Origin: Berghia stephanieae
Lineage: Eukaryota; Mollusca; Gastropoda; Nudibranchia; Aeolidiidae
Reading direction: 5' to 3'
Assembly: GCA_034508935.3 (NCBI GenBank)
Contig: CM067444.1
Location: 20,018,701-20,082,700, forward strand
Length of the DNA stretch: 64,000 bases
The stretch's first letter is position 1. Each line of letters begins with the position of its first letter. The notes beneath the pieces were generated by a model. That model saw only the letters and a program-made list of their open reading frames with translations, was not told the DNA's origin and searched no databases. Both the position numbers and the translations under genes were made by a program. Below, in pieces: positions 45,512 to 55,722 of the stretch.

Positions 45512-46020
45512 TAAAATGAATGTACAACATGAAATAATGTTTTAGAAGGGTTGAAATATCATCGTATTGTTTTATTGAAAACAATAATAAAATGTAATGC
45601 TATAATATTTCTAATCATATATATGTCATAAAATACGATAGATAAATGATTGGAAGAGATAAAATATATTACAAATTAAATTACGTATAATAATATATTA
45701 TAAATACTATAAATGTTTATATAATATAATACATAATATATATATATATATGTGTATGATGTAGCATTATTTATTTACTTCATTTTGATGACATTTTGTA
45801 GGAGGATATAAACTTTCACTAAGATTTGCTGACGTGTACTATATTTCATCATTTTAGATTATTCCACTAAACATTTAAATATGTTAATAATCTCGTCAGT
45901 CAGTTTGCTACGTCGATGAGCACGCGAGACCCCGCTTGTAATAATGTTTTATATTTATCAATTACATAGTTTAATTACGTAGTTTTTACAATGCTATGAT
46001 AGAAGAAGATAATGTTTCTT
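45512..46020. other. Unassigned AT-rich sequence
   Basis: TA-rich in places (45720-45750). No gene or repeat recognised. Confidence 0.45.
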
Positions 46021-46021
46021 T

Positions 46022-46270
46022 ATAACCTGTCAACTGCGTACTCTAGAAAACACGTATTTTAAAATTTGGCCAGAAAACTCGTCTTTCAAATATCGATCGA
46101 TTTAAATGACTTGCATCATCTCGGTGAAAACTCTCAAACATAATGGGACCTCGCGAGATTTTGCCATGACGAGGGTCATTTACATCGACCGATATTTGAG
46201 TGAAGGCCGAATTTTCTGGTCAAATTTTTAAATACGCGTCTCTTCCAGAGTACGGCACTTAACTGGTTAA
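46022..46270. mobile_element. MITE-M copy, complete
   Basis: aacctgtcaactgcgtactc at the left and gagtacggcacttaactggttaa at the right. Inside, gccagaaaactcgtctttca is mirrored by gccgaattttctgg. About 249 bp. Confidence 0.85.
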
Positions 46271-46580
46271 ACACAGATTATTATGATCTCTCAAAAGATT
46301 TTATTCTGAAGCACACGGGCGTGTGCGTGTGTGTGTGGTCGAACAAGTCACGATTCTATTTTGCCACTAACAATGAAAAATATCTGATTCACGCATCCGT
46401 GACGGTTCTTAGAATTTTGTTCCTGGTATGAGAAGCCTTTAGATTTCTTCAAACTGACGACATTTTCAGAGAGATAGGATCATCCGGCATACAGAAAACA
46501 TGAGGTGACTTGCAAAATCTAATGTCATTATTTTAATCATTTAGATAAACTGCCGAATTTTTGTCATTTATTTAAACCCA

Positions 46581-46877
46581 GAGCATTTATATAGAGCAAT
46601 ATCCACTTAACGTGCTCAAAGCGCTTTGCAATGGATCCCTAGCCAACAGCAATACTTAACATATAGGACGGACATGACGCTTTGTTAGGCGATTTTACAT
46701 TTTTTTTTCCAACAGAGACGGTCGGGTACTCATTTTACACCTGAGTACGTTGAAAGAATAAGAGTAAAAAGTATTCTACAAGGACTCAATAGTAAAAATG
46801 CCTCCCAAAGAGCGGGTATCGAGCCCTGGACCTTCCGGTCCGAACGCAAGAGTCTTGCACTATATCACATAGCCCAC
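46581..46877 (-). mobile_element. SINE-B copy, diverged
   Basis: gagcatttatatagagcaat through ggtatcgagccctggacctt to cactatatcacatagcccac. Confidence 0.85.
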
Positions 46878-47049
46878 TCATCTAGTGAGTTACAGAGAGG
46901 TAAATTCTTGTGTTCTTTGCTTCACAGAACAACACACTGGGTGATTTTAAAGACCAACTTTTCCTTTTGATTCCACAATTTTAGTAGATTGAAAGAGAGC
47001 AGCGTATCTCATTTTCTATTTATGTTTGTGACTTAAATGACGACACCTA

Positions 47050-47146
47050 TGGAGCCGGTGTTTATCCAGTTCTATATCTTAAATGGCAAACAAGAGCAAT
47101 AGCTTGCTATACTTTGGATAGGACGCTAGTCTTTTCACTAGATCCG
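47050..47146 (-). mobile_element. SINE-C 3' fragment
   Basis: ggagccggtgtttatcc, cttgctatactttggatagg and acgctagtcttttc. Cut off by a CT-rich tract at 47147-47235. Confidence 0.65.
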
Positions 47147-47235
47147 CCCCCTCCTCTCGCCTCCTCCCTCCTCTCTCCTTCCCTCTCCTTCCTCCTCCTC
47201 CTCCTCCCTTTCCCTTCCTCTTTCTCCTCCTCATC
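47147..47235. repeat. Pyrimidine-rich (CCT)n tract
   Basis: C/T-only DNA with CTCCTC units. Confidence 0.85.
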
Positions 47236-47480
47236 ATCTCCTTATCCTTTCATAACTGCATTTTATCTTTGCAGTTATCTTTTAATCTTATCCGTTCTGA
47301 TCCACTGAATTTCAACACTTGAATGCGAAATTAATGATTGATATTATTAAAATCTCGAGCGGGCCTGTTTTAATATCCTATTGTTATCCTGCTATTAAAA
47401 TGGAATACGCCCAAGAACCTTGCTGTAGCTGTCAGTCTAAATAAACCCATATTTTACTACTGCACTCTGAAAATAAGTAT

Positions 47481-48005
47481 TTAACCTCTCCTTACTCAGT
47501 TGGTAGAGCACTGGCTTCACGTGCAAAGGAACAAAGATCGATTCCGGGTGCAGTCGAGATTTTTCTGACCCCACTGTCCACCCAACAGTGAATGGGTATC
47601 TGAGTCTGTTAGATTAGACGGAAATTACTTTGCGATAGACTAGCGTCCTATCCAAAGGGTAGCATGAATTGTATTGTCCGTTTCACGCTATAAACTCCGG
47701 CTCCATGGGCCCAATGGCTCTGAAGGAATACTTTACTATATTGCTTTACCCAACATTTTTTGATTTTCCAGAAAGGCCCTATCTACCCTACAAACATAAA
47801 CATTGATTTTTACAACTCTAACTCAAAAGTAAATAGTCTAAATACGTGCTCTACTCACATAATTTTGTTCAGCAAAACACATTCTTCAACACGTCATTTA
47901 ACTAGATATGACAAATTAATTTCATACAATTTTGTACAGAAGAAATGTAATTGATAATCGAAACAAACCTTACTATTTTACTGTAATTGGTAAGGAGAGG
48001 GTTAA
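47481..48005 (-). mobile_element. MITE-K copy split by a SINE-C
   Basis: Left end ttaacctctccttac at 47481; right end ggtaaggagagggttaa at 48005. The MITE interior resumes at about 47749 (tttacccaacattttttg). Confidence 0.85.
47496..47748 (+). mobile_element. SINE-C copy, complete
   Basis: tRNA-like head (cagttggtagagcactggct, then gatcgattccgggtgc), centre caacagtgaatgggtatctg, then ttgcgatagactagcgtcct and 3' end ggctctgaaggaata. Inserted in MITE-K with a possible target duplication cttac/ctttac. This is the reference copy for the family here. Confidence 0.85.
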
Positions 48006-48105
48006 AATTTGGTCAGAAAACTCATCTTCATATATTATTGTTTAATTAAAATGACTGTCAACTTGTCAAAACTCTCAAACCTGAGACTTCGCGAAATACT
48101 TGTTG
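48006..48105 (+). mobile_element. MITE-M left half
   Basis: aaaatttggtcagaaaactc, actgtcaacttgtcaaaact and ctcaaacctgagacttcgc. No right half follows. Confidence 0.65.
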
Positions 48106-48109
48106 CTAC

Positions 48110-48222
48110 CTTATAATCTTCCTCTTACATCCTACATGTTATGTTGGTTTTGGCTTGGTGCCTTCTTGTAATCCCCCTTGAGCCAATCTTAGTTAGTATT
48201 GCGCAATATAAAAGCTCACATT
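48110..48222 (+). mobile_element. SINE-B 3' tail fragment
   Basis: catcctacatgttatg ... gtattgcgcaatataaaagc. Diverged tail only. Confidence 0.6.
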
Positions 48223-48539
48223 CAGAATAATTAATTTGTGTCTGTGTGAAGGGGCATCAAGGGTAAACGATGACGTATTTTGCTTTGTAAATTATGAATG
48301 ACACTTTAAGCTTCTATTTTAAGTTTAAGAATAATTAAATGACAAATCATGTCAAATCTTGCCACTCCCTTCATAAATAGGTTATAATGTCAGATAATGA
48401 TGGCTGGCATCGTTATTGGTTCAACTCCACCCTTTATTTAGGGTATGCGATTGTCAACAGGTCTATTTTCCATTGTATCCGAAGGAATAATGTTTCAACA
48501 CCCCGTAGAAACACCCCGTAGAAAAAGTTACCGAACTCT

Positions 48540-48705
48540 GAAAAAATACCAACCCCACCCCCTCCCAAAAACCAAAAAAAAAAAAAAAACAAGAAATAAT
48601 TTTGAAAAAACAAACAACACCCCACCCCCCCCCCCCAAAAAAAAAAAAAAAAAAACCCAACCCCCCCCCCCCAAAATAAAAAAAAAAAACAAAAAAAACC
48701 CCACA
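48540..48705. repeat. Alternating poly-A and poly-C runs
   Basis: Runs of A and C with little else. Open frames on both strands are artefacts. Confidence 0.9.
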
Positions 48706-48717
48706 TTATTTTTAAAA

Positions 48718-48930
48718 TAATTTTGACCAGAAAACTCGTCCTTCAATTATCAATTGATTAGAATGTTACTCATCTTATCAAAATCATTCCAAACATTGAA
48801 CTCCCTTGAAATCTTCAAGAAAGTCCCAGGTCTGAGAGTCTTTGACAAGATTATTTGACAAGGGTCATTTTAATGGATTGATTTTTTTGCCACAAATTTT
48901 AAAAACGCGTTTGATTAGAGTGTAGCAGTA
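48718..48930. mobile_element. MITE-M copy, ends eroded
   Basis: tgaccagaaaactcgtcctt at the left; gtcccaggtctgagagtctt and gggtcattttaatggattga at the right. Confidence 0.75.
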
Positions 48931-49197
48931 TAAACGACTATGCTGAATCATCTATCCAGTATCTACTCTACTACTTAAGCATACCGGATCTCTGTATTGT
49001 GGGCATTGAGACAGGTATACAAAAAAAGAAACAACAAACAAAAAAAAAAGCTCTTATTCAAATTTGCTGTTTTTCGAACTCGTAATTCAAATACCGTATC
49101 GTTTAACTATAATTATCTCCCCCAGGCACTGAACGTATATTGCATTCTTTTCAAAGCACAGTATAGGAGTTCCACGTCGCTGGCTCAGGAGGCATCA

Positions 49198-49250
49198 CCC
49201 CCCCCCCTTCCCCCCCCTCCCCCCCCACCCCCTGCCCCCTCCTCCCTCCA
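49198..49250. repeat. Poly-C-rich run
   Basis: C runs broken by TT, T and A. Confidence 0.9.
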
Positions 49251-49289
49251 CAACACTACAACACTGTCGTGCTATAAAAAACACATTTT

Positions 49290-49505
49290 TTCTCTAAAAA
49301 GTTTGGCCAGAAAACTCGTCCTTTAATTATCTATCGATTGAAATTATTTTTACCTCTGTCTTGTCAAAAAAAAAAAAAAAAACTCCACAATTTCGAGTTT
49401 CACTAAAGTCTCAGGTTTGATAGTTTTTGACAAGATGAAGGTAATTTTAATCCCTTGACATACATTTTAAGGTCGAGTTTACTGCCAAAATGTGAAAAAC
49501 GTGTT
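49290..49505. mobile_element. MITE-M copy, diverged
   Basis: gtttggccagaaaactcgtc; ctcaggtttgatagtttttg; cgagtttactgcc. A poly-C run follows at 49515-49528. Confidence 0.75.
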
Positions 49506-49691
49506 GTTTATTCCCCCCCCCCCCCCCTTTCAAAGTAGAGCGGAACACATATTATTCTCTTAATGTACTGTCGTCACCCATGAGTTACCATCCTTGAATA
49601 TAAATTGTCAACACCCGTTTATAATAATATACGTTTTTTTTCTCTCAATAATTGGCTCTCCACTTACTTTTATATCCAGAGCTGACTAGAG

Positions 49692-50800
49692 TCTAAAATA
49701 TTTTAATCACGCCATCAGTTTGGATGACTTGATGATGTTCATTTTGAACACATGACCGGACTTTATTTCTCTGATTTCTCTTGTTCAATTCAATATTGAC
49801 TCTTATATACTGTGAAATTAAAATGAAAGTTCATTTAATGAATAATATAAAATATTCTAGATGTTAATTATTGTCAGGTAAGGATGAGATATTCTATTAA
49901 TTTCGATGTGTTTATTACAACATTTACATACATGCATTACATATTCTAACAGAAAATACGGGTCTTTAATCGTATTATTTCTAGTTCTAAAATATTTTAA
50001 TCACGCCATCAGTTTGGATGACGACTTGATGATGTTCATTTTGACACATCACCGGACATATTATTTCTCTGATTTCTCTTGTTCCTTTCAATATTGACTC
50101 TTATATACTGTGAAATTAAAATTAAAATTCGTTTAACGAATAATATAAACTATACTAGATGTTAATTATTGTCAGGTAAGGATAATAATTTATCCCATCT
50201 GCAATGTTTTTAATTGCAACACAAAATAAGGTCTTTAATCGTTCATTTTTTAGTTCTAAAATATTTTGATAACGCCATCAGTTTCAATGTCCTGATGATG
50301 TGCTTTTTGACACATCGTTGGACCTTTCTTCTTTTGATTTCGCTTGTTCAATTCAATGTTGATTATATTATACTGTGAGATCAAAATGAATGCTCGTTTC
50401 ATGAATAATATAAAATATACGATGTTCATTATTGTCAGATAAAGATAAGATTCTCTCATCTGCAATGTGTTTCTGATAACAGAAAATACAGGTCTTTAAT
50501 ATTTTTATTTCTAGTTGTAAAATATTTAAATCACGCCCTAGGTTTTGATGACCTGATAATGTTCATTTTGACACATCACCGGACATTTTTTCTCTGATTT
50601 TTCTTGTTCATTTGAATGTTGATTATATTATACAGTGAGATTAATATGATGTTCGTTTAATGAATAATACTAGGTATTAATTAATGTCAAGTAAGGACTA
50701 GATTATCTCTCATTTTCAACGTGTTTATTACAACCGAAAATACAGGTGTTTATTCGCTTTATTTCTATGTGTAAATTATTTTAATCACACTATCGTTACG
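49692..50800 (+). repeat. Tandem array, 4 units of about 254-294 bp
   Basis: Units begin at 49692, 49986, 50255, 50516 and (partial) 50770, each with (t)ctaaaatattttaatcac, a gacctgatgatgttcatttt-like block and attgtcaggtaaggat. Neighbouring units differ by roughly one base in seven to ten. No conserved open frame. Confidence 0.92.
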
Positions 50801-50874
50801 TTATGATATTTCAATCGTGCATACAAAATGTCATTCTCTTGGGTGTTCAATTTTTTAAAGTAAAACTTTATTTT

Positions 50875-50875
<1 letters not shown>

Positions 50876-50934
<59 letters not shown>

Positions 50935-51088
50935 TTATCTATCTATCTATCTCTTTCTCTCATATATACAAACACACTCACTACCACACACACACACACA
51001 GACACACACACACAAACACATTCTCACATGCATGTATAAAAGCACTCATATCCATACAAGTGCATTTCATGTATTTTATTCTTCTTTT

Positions 51089-51146
<58 letters not shown>

Positions 51147-51180
51147 TGTGTGTGTGTTGTGTGTGTATGTTTATGTGTGT
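50876..51180. repeat. Composite CT / ATCT / CA / TA / GT microsatellite
   Basis: (CT)n, (ATCT)n, (CA)n at 50975-51020, (TA)n at 51091-51142, then (GT)n. Confidence 0.93.
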
Positions 51181-51444
51181 TTATTTGTATATTATCTTAA
51201 AGGATGTGTATTTCCTTACGCTTTATGGTTTATGCAAACGTGCACTCTTTTGTTATGTAAAATTATTCCTACAAACAGTCCGATACAAAGATTATCACAT
51301 AAACAAGTTGACACCTGCGCAGCATGAGTAATGAATTCTTTTCTCATGACATTTTGCAGTCAACAATCAATATGCCTCTGGAGTTGTCGTGTTTTCAGTC
51401 GGAAACGATAGGGGCTGCCTGAATCCTGTGATCGTGAAAATACT
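51181..51444. other. Unassigned sequence
   Basis: No gene or recognised repeat. Confidence 0.45.
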
Positions 51445-51782
51445 AACGAAAGAGTGCAAAAAGGAGAGACTTCGTATGGGAACAATACAGACAATGGACG
51501 TTTCGGTACAAACCCTTCGTCAGCACAACAATACACAAATTAACATGGAAAACAAATAAAATAAAATGCAAAATGACACAAGTTAAACTTGTGTCATTTA
51601 TTGATTCATATACTGCAACCACCATTGAGTACAGACGATATTAGTTATTTTGCATTTTATTTTATTTGTTTTCCGCGTTAATTTGTGTATTGTTGTACTG
51701 GCGAAGGGTTTGTACCCGAACCGTCCATTGTCTGTATTGTTACTATACGAAGCCTCTTCATTTTCACTCTTTCTTTAGCATG
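51445..51782. mobile_element. Foldback-J, arms of about 125 bp
   Basis: The left arm (aacaatacagacaatggacg ... ttaacatggaaaacaaataa) is mirrored by the right arm (ttatttgttttccgcgttaa ... cgtccattgtctgtattgtt). The loop holds the perfect palindrome gacacaagttaaacttgtgtc. Non-coding. Confidence 0.88.
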
Positions 51783-51804
51783 TTTTCTGTCGTGCTCTGA
51801 AAAA

Positions 51805-51908
51805 TTAGATGCATTAAAAAAATTTGGCCCAGAAAACTCTTACTACAAATATCGATCGATTAAAATGACTGTCGTCTTGTCAGAAATTCTCAAACCTGGG
51901 ACTTCCAT
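51805..51908 (+). mobile_element. MITE-M left half
   Basis: aaatttggcccagaaaactc, atatcgatcgattaaaatga, tctcaaacctgggacttcc. Confidence 0.7.
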
Positions 51909-52010
51909 CTATAATAATATATAATACTACTATTTAAGACAATGAGTCTCCTAAGTAGAGGTCATCGCTTCCTCTGTGGCAGTAGCTCAATCAATATTAA
52001 ACAATAAAAT

Positions 52011-52290
52011 GGAGCTTTTATATAGAGCAATATCCACTAAATGTGCTCAAAGCGCTTTACAAAGGGTCTCTGACAACAGCAACACGTAACATGTAGAACG
52101 AGACATGACGTCTGTTATGCGATATTACAATTTTTTTCCGACAGAGACAACGCTGTTGAAGTCCAGGTACTCATTTTATACCTGATTACGGTGAGAGAAT
52201 GTGAGTAAAGAGTCTTTTCCAAGGACTCAACTATACCCAGGACCTTCCGTCCGAAAGCGAGTGTCATATCACAAGACCACATAGCCGCAT
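52011..52290 (-). mobile_element. SINE-B copy, full length
   Basis: ggagcttttatatagagcaa to caagaccacatagccgcata. Part of the B-box region (gaggctcgaac) is lost. Confidence 0.88.
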
Positions 52291-52775
52291 AGACACTCGC
52301 TTCATAAAGCAAAGCACACTGTTTTAAACCGAGTTGAGTGAAATAGTCTGAGATAAAATTTGACGACTAAATAGTGTTATTGATTTTACTTATTTGATTT
52401 GTTGAAAAAATGTATTCTTGTATGAGTTACATTGGCAATTGCCTAAAATAAACGTTTTTGAACTTTGAACTTGAACTCTAAAGGATAATGAGCGGTAGAT
52501 CATAAAAAGGGTTAATTCTGACATTCTGGGCTTCATTGCTTTGAATGATTACTTCTAGCACATTCTTGCTATCTTATAGACAGAACCGCATGCAATATTT
52601 GGAGAAGTTTATTCGCTACTTATTAAATTTATTTATCTGTCAACACAGAAAAAATATTGTTGAAAATGCCAAAACGATGAATATGAATCAATTTTAAAAT
52701 ATGACCTGATTGCACTACATGCAAGGTGTTTTACTTCTTTATTATGTAATAATTATTCGTCAAAATGTAAGCGAT
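52291..52775. other. Unassigned sequence with a LINE-like tail motif
   Basis: At about 52448-52475 aataaacgtttttgaacttt is followed by gaacttgaac. Such reiterated TTGAAC ends occur in some LINE 3' tails. Nothing else recognised. Confidence 0.3.
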
Positions 52776-52817
52776 TTGTGTGTGTGTGTGTGTGTATATA
52801 TTTATCGCGGTATAATA

Positions 52818-52880
<63 letters not shown>
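52776..52880. repeat. (GT)n and (TA)n microsatellites
   Basis: GT at 52776-52795, TA at 52820-52880. Confidence 0.93.
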
Positions 52881-52884
<4 letters not shown>

Positions 52885-53118
52885 GCACAGTCGGTCCTTG
52901 GAAAAGGCTCTTTACTCACATTCTCTCAACTTACTCATGTGCACAATGAGTACCTGTCGTTAGCAGCGTTGTCTGTCGAAAACAATAATGTAATATCGCC
53001 TAACAGGCAGGGTCATTTCTGGCCATATGTGTTAAGTGTTGTTTGATTGTTAGTGACACCTTGTAAAGTGCTTTGAGCACGTTAAGTGGGAATATTGCGT
53101 CATATAAATGCTCAAAAT
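52881..53118 (+). mobile_element. SINE-B copy, head replaced by (TA)n
   Basis: Starts at ggcgcacagtcggtccttgg, just inside the usual head/body border, and continues to the tail gcgtcatataaatgctcaaa. Confidence 0.85.
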
Positions 53119-53286
53119 AATTCTGTTCATAGGTTTGATTATCAATTCAAACAGGAACAGAAATGCAATGGAATAGAATTTTACCGTGGTTCAATTAACT
53201 CTTTTTTGGCGGTGTTCGATTTTACTGTACGTAACGTGTATTCCTAAACTAGTGTACCTCTTTGCAACTTTGCATCCTGCGACGGT

Positions 53287-53515
53287 TTAACTCTCTCCTT
53301 ACCGATCATTTTCAGTATTTTCCCAACAATAGCAAGCTTACCCAGCAGATAAATTGATTTTAAAAGCTCAAACAAGCTCTCTATAAAACAACTTTATGTT
53401 CTTATTAATTAAACAAAGATCATTGTGATGTACAAAATAAATCTGAATAAGAAAAAATGTAGATGTATTTTGACAAATGTGACGATTTTGCTGTAGGTGG
53501 TAAAGAGAGAGTTAA
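53287..53515 (-). mobile_element. MITE-K variant copy
   Basis: ttaactctctccttaccgat to ggtggtaaagagagagttaa. The interior is close to the copy at 6293 (ctcaaacaagctctctataa). Confidence 0.85.
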
Positions 53516-53984
53516 AGGTCATTGCACTGAACTTATTTGTGTTTGTTAAATATTTATCGCGGTATAATAAAGATAAAAAAGTGATTAATCCCACTGTGAC
53601 TTGAAATGCCTTTTAATCGGCAACTTTGTCAATAATTGAAAAAAAAGATTCCTTGAACATTACCGCCTCCATGAGCTCCAGCGTGTCATGTTCTGTAGAT
53701 ATTGAATGTGTTGGTCTATGTGACAACAACGTAAAATGTGATTGTGTTTTTGTTGATATTTGTCCAAAAGCATACATTCCCATGAGAACATAATATCTGG
53801 GACTCTGGAACATAATATCAGATCCTATTTAATAGAAATTCTTACCCGCTAGATCAAAGGCTTTCGTGTTTTTGAAAATAATATATATCTCTCGGAATGC
53901 GGATATGATTCGAGGTGGCAACACTTTCTCATTTCTCTAGATCAGATTTTCCTCAAACCCACTCTCTTTTTTATCTATCTATCC
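53516..53984. other. Unassigned sequence
   Basis: Includes tatttatcgcggtataataa at about 53551, also present at 52797 beside the microsatellite. No gene seen. Confidence 0.4.
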
Positions 53985-54058
<74 letters not shown>

Positions 54059-54127
54059 ATTTATCTATAATTTACAATACGTATTCTTTCGGTCTTTCAC
54101 CGCTTGCCTCTCTTTCTCTCTTCCTCT

Positions 54128-54191
<64 letters not shown>

Positions 54192-54204
54192 CAAACACAA
54201 TGTA

Positions 54205-54255
<51 letters not shown>
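53985..54255. repeat. (TA)n, (CT)n, (TA)n microsatellites
   Basis: TA at 53990-54054, CT at 54130-54190, TA at 54200-54253. Confidence 0.95.
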
Positions 54256-54258
<3 letters not shown>

Positions 54259-54728
54259 CTTTTTTTTCTCTCACCACTATATAGAGTTATGAGTATTATA
54301 CTAGCGTTGCTTATATTTCATAGATGAATTGCAGATACTTTAAAATCCTAATAAGGAAAAGTAAACAAAATTATCTCTACTCAACATATCTTCCCTTCAT
54401 CAGAAATCTATATCTTCCCAATCCTCATAATATGAAAACATGCCTATGGCATTTACACACTCGAATTGTAATAATGCGAATTAAAAGCGATTAATCATAA
54501 GATGTATGTATAGTTCTGAATCATTACGAATTCGTTTACTATTTACCCAGCTGTGTATCTTATTTTAAATTCTAGGATGCCCTGGTCAACGTGACAAACT
54601 AATCCTAGGTGAATTATTTTATTTGAACAGTGTTTATCGTCTTGCCGTCTAGCTATCCCTACAAGGAGTCTTGTTGAAAATATTATACATCAAAATACAA
54701 AATATATGACTATTTTATGGCGTATAAT
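54256..54728. other. Unassigned sequence
   Basis: No gene or recognised repeat. Confidence 0.45.

Positions 54729-54729
<1 letters not shown>

Positions 54730-54768
<39 letters not shown>
54730..54768. repeat. (GT)n microsatellite
   Basis: About 19 GT units. Confidence 0.95.
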
Positions 54769-54867
54769 TTTGTGTGCAAGTTATGCAATGAGATGGTCTT
54801 GGTTTTGATGACTTTGGAAGTCTTACATAGGTGTACCTATATCCTTACTCGTTCATTCCTTTTAATG

Positions 54868-55125
54868 AAGTAACAATGTGAAATTGAATGTAAGGTTCTA
54901 TTTAATTACGAAAACAGATGAAATGGACGTTTCGGGTTTCCCCTTTATCAACAAACAGGATGAATCAAACATTATAGATGAATGAGATAATGTGGTAGTG
55001 GCGTTGTCAAGATAAAATATTTTTTTTAGCTTGACAACGCCACTACCATATTATACCGAAACGTCTCTTTGATCTGTTTTCGTAAGAAAATTGAAGATTA
55101 AATTCAATTTCACATTGTTATTTAT
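54868..55125. mobile_element. Foldback-I copy, long form
   Basis: Outer arms aacaatgtgaaattgaatgt and attcaatttcacattgttat are inverted. Near the centre is a second, perfect 22-base inverted pair (tagtggcgttgtcaag against cttgacaacgccacta) with a loop of about 18 bases. The motif gacgtttcgggtttcccctt is in the left arm. Confidence 0.85.
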
Positions 55126-55690
55126 TTCTTCGAGGTTCGAGCAGCAACATTTACATTATTTCAACGAAATCCTATCATTAGCACCTCATGAATTCGTTAA
55201 GTCGCCGTGTACTTTCCACATTAAAAAAAAACATTTCTTCCCATCTTACCATATTTTGATAGGCGTCAATGGTCTTGATTTATTTGTTCATCGATTTTAT
55301 GGACATTTGGAATGACAATGAAAACTAAAATTACTGACCTTTACGAAGGAAAAATGTTTTAAAAATTATACTAGAATAATGCAAAGAGCTAAATTTTGCT
55401 GCAATTAAAAAAAAAACAATAAAAACTACACAGGCATGCCAACTTGTCACATTTTAACAGCACAAAGGAATAAGATAAATGATGTGATACTGGTTTGGAT
55501 CACCCTCGAGCTTTGAGCAGACATGAGTTCCAAAGAGATGAAAAAAAATCCTAAACTCGACTAAAATTTTAACTGGTTGTTCTGCTTTTTCAGAATATTT
55601 TCGACTACCGCTAATTTTATGTGTTTCAGTTTCCTACTATATCATACTGAAGAAATCAATGCATTAGAAATGTTTATACTTTAGTTCTTA
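55126..55690. other. Probable intron sequence upstream of the PTB exon
   Basis: AT-rich, many stops in all frames, directly before the acceptor at 55722. No exon recognised. Confidence 0.5.
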
Positions 55691-55722
55691 ATTATTTTTT
55701 TTTCTATTCTTTTTTTTCTCAG
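55691..55722 (+). promoter_or_regulatory. Splice acceptor of the PTB-type exon
   Basis: A T/C tract of nearly 30 bases (tttttttctcag at its end) followed by AG at 55721-55722. The PTB reading frame stays open from here through the first ATG at 55806, while a stop lies in frame at 55689. This places the exon border at 55723, with a codon split after its first base. Confidence 0.75.

Noticed and set aside
48434-48746. Gly/Phe-rich and Pro/Lys-rich frames
   Set aside because: Artefacts of poly-A and poly-C runs.
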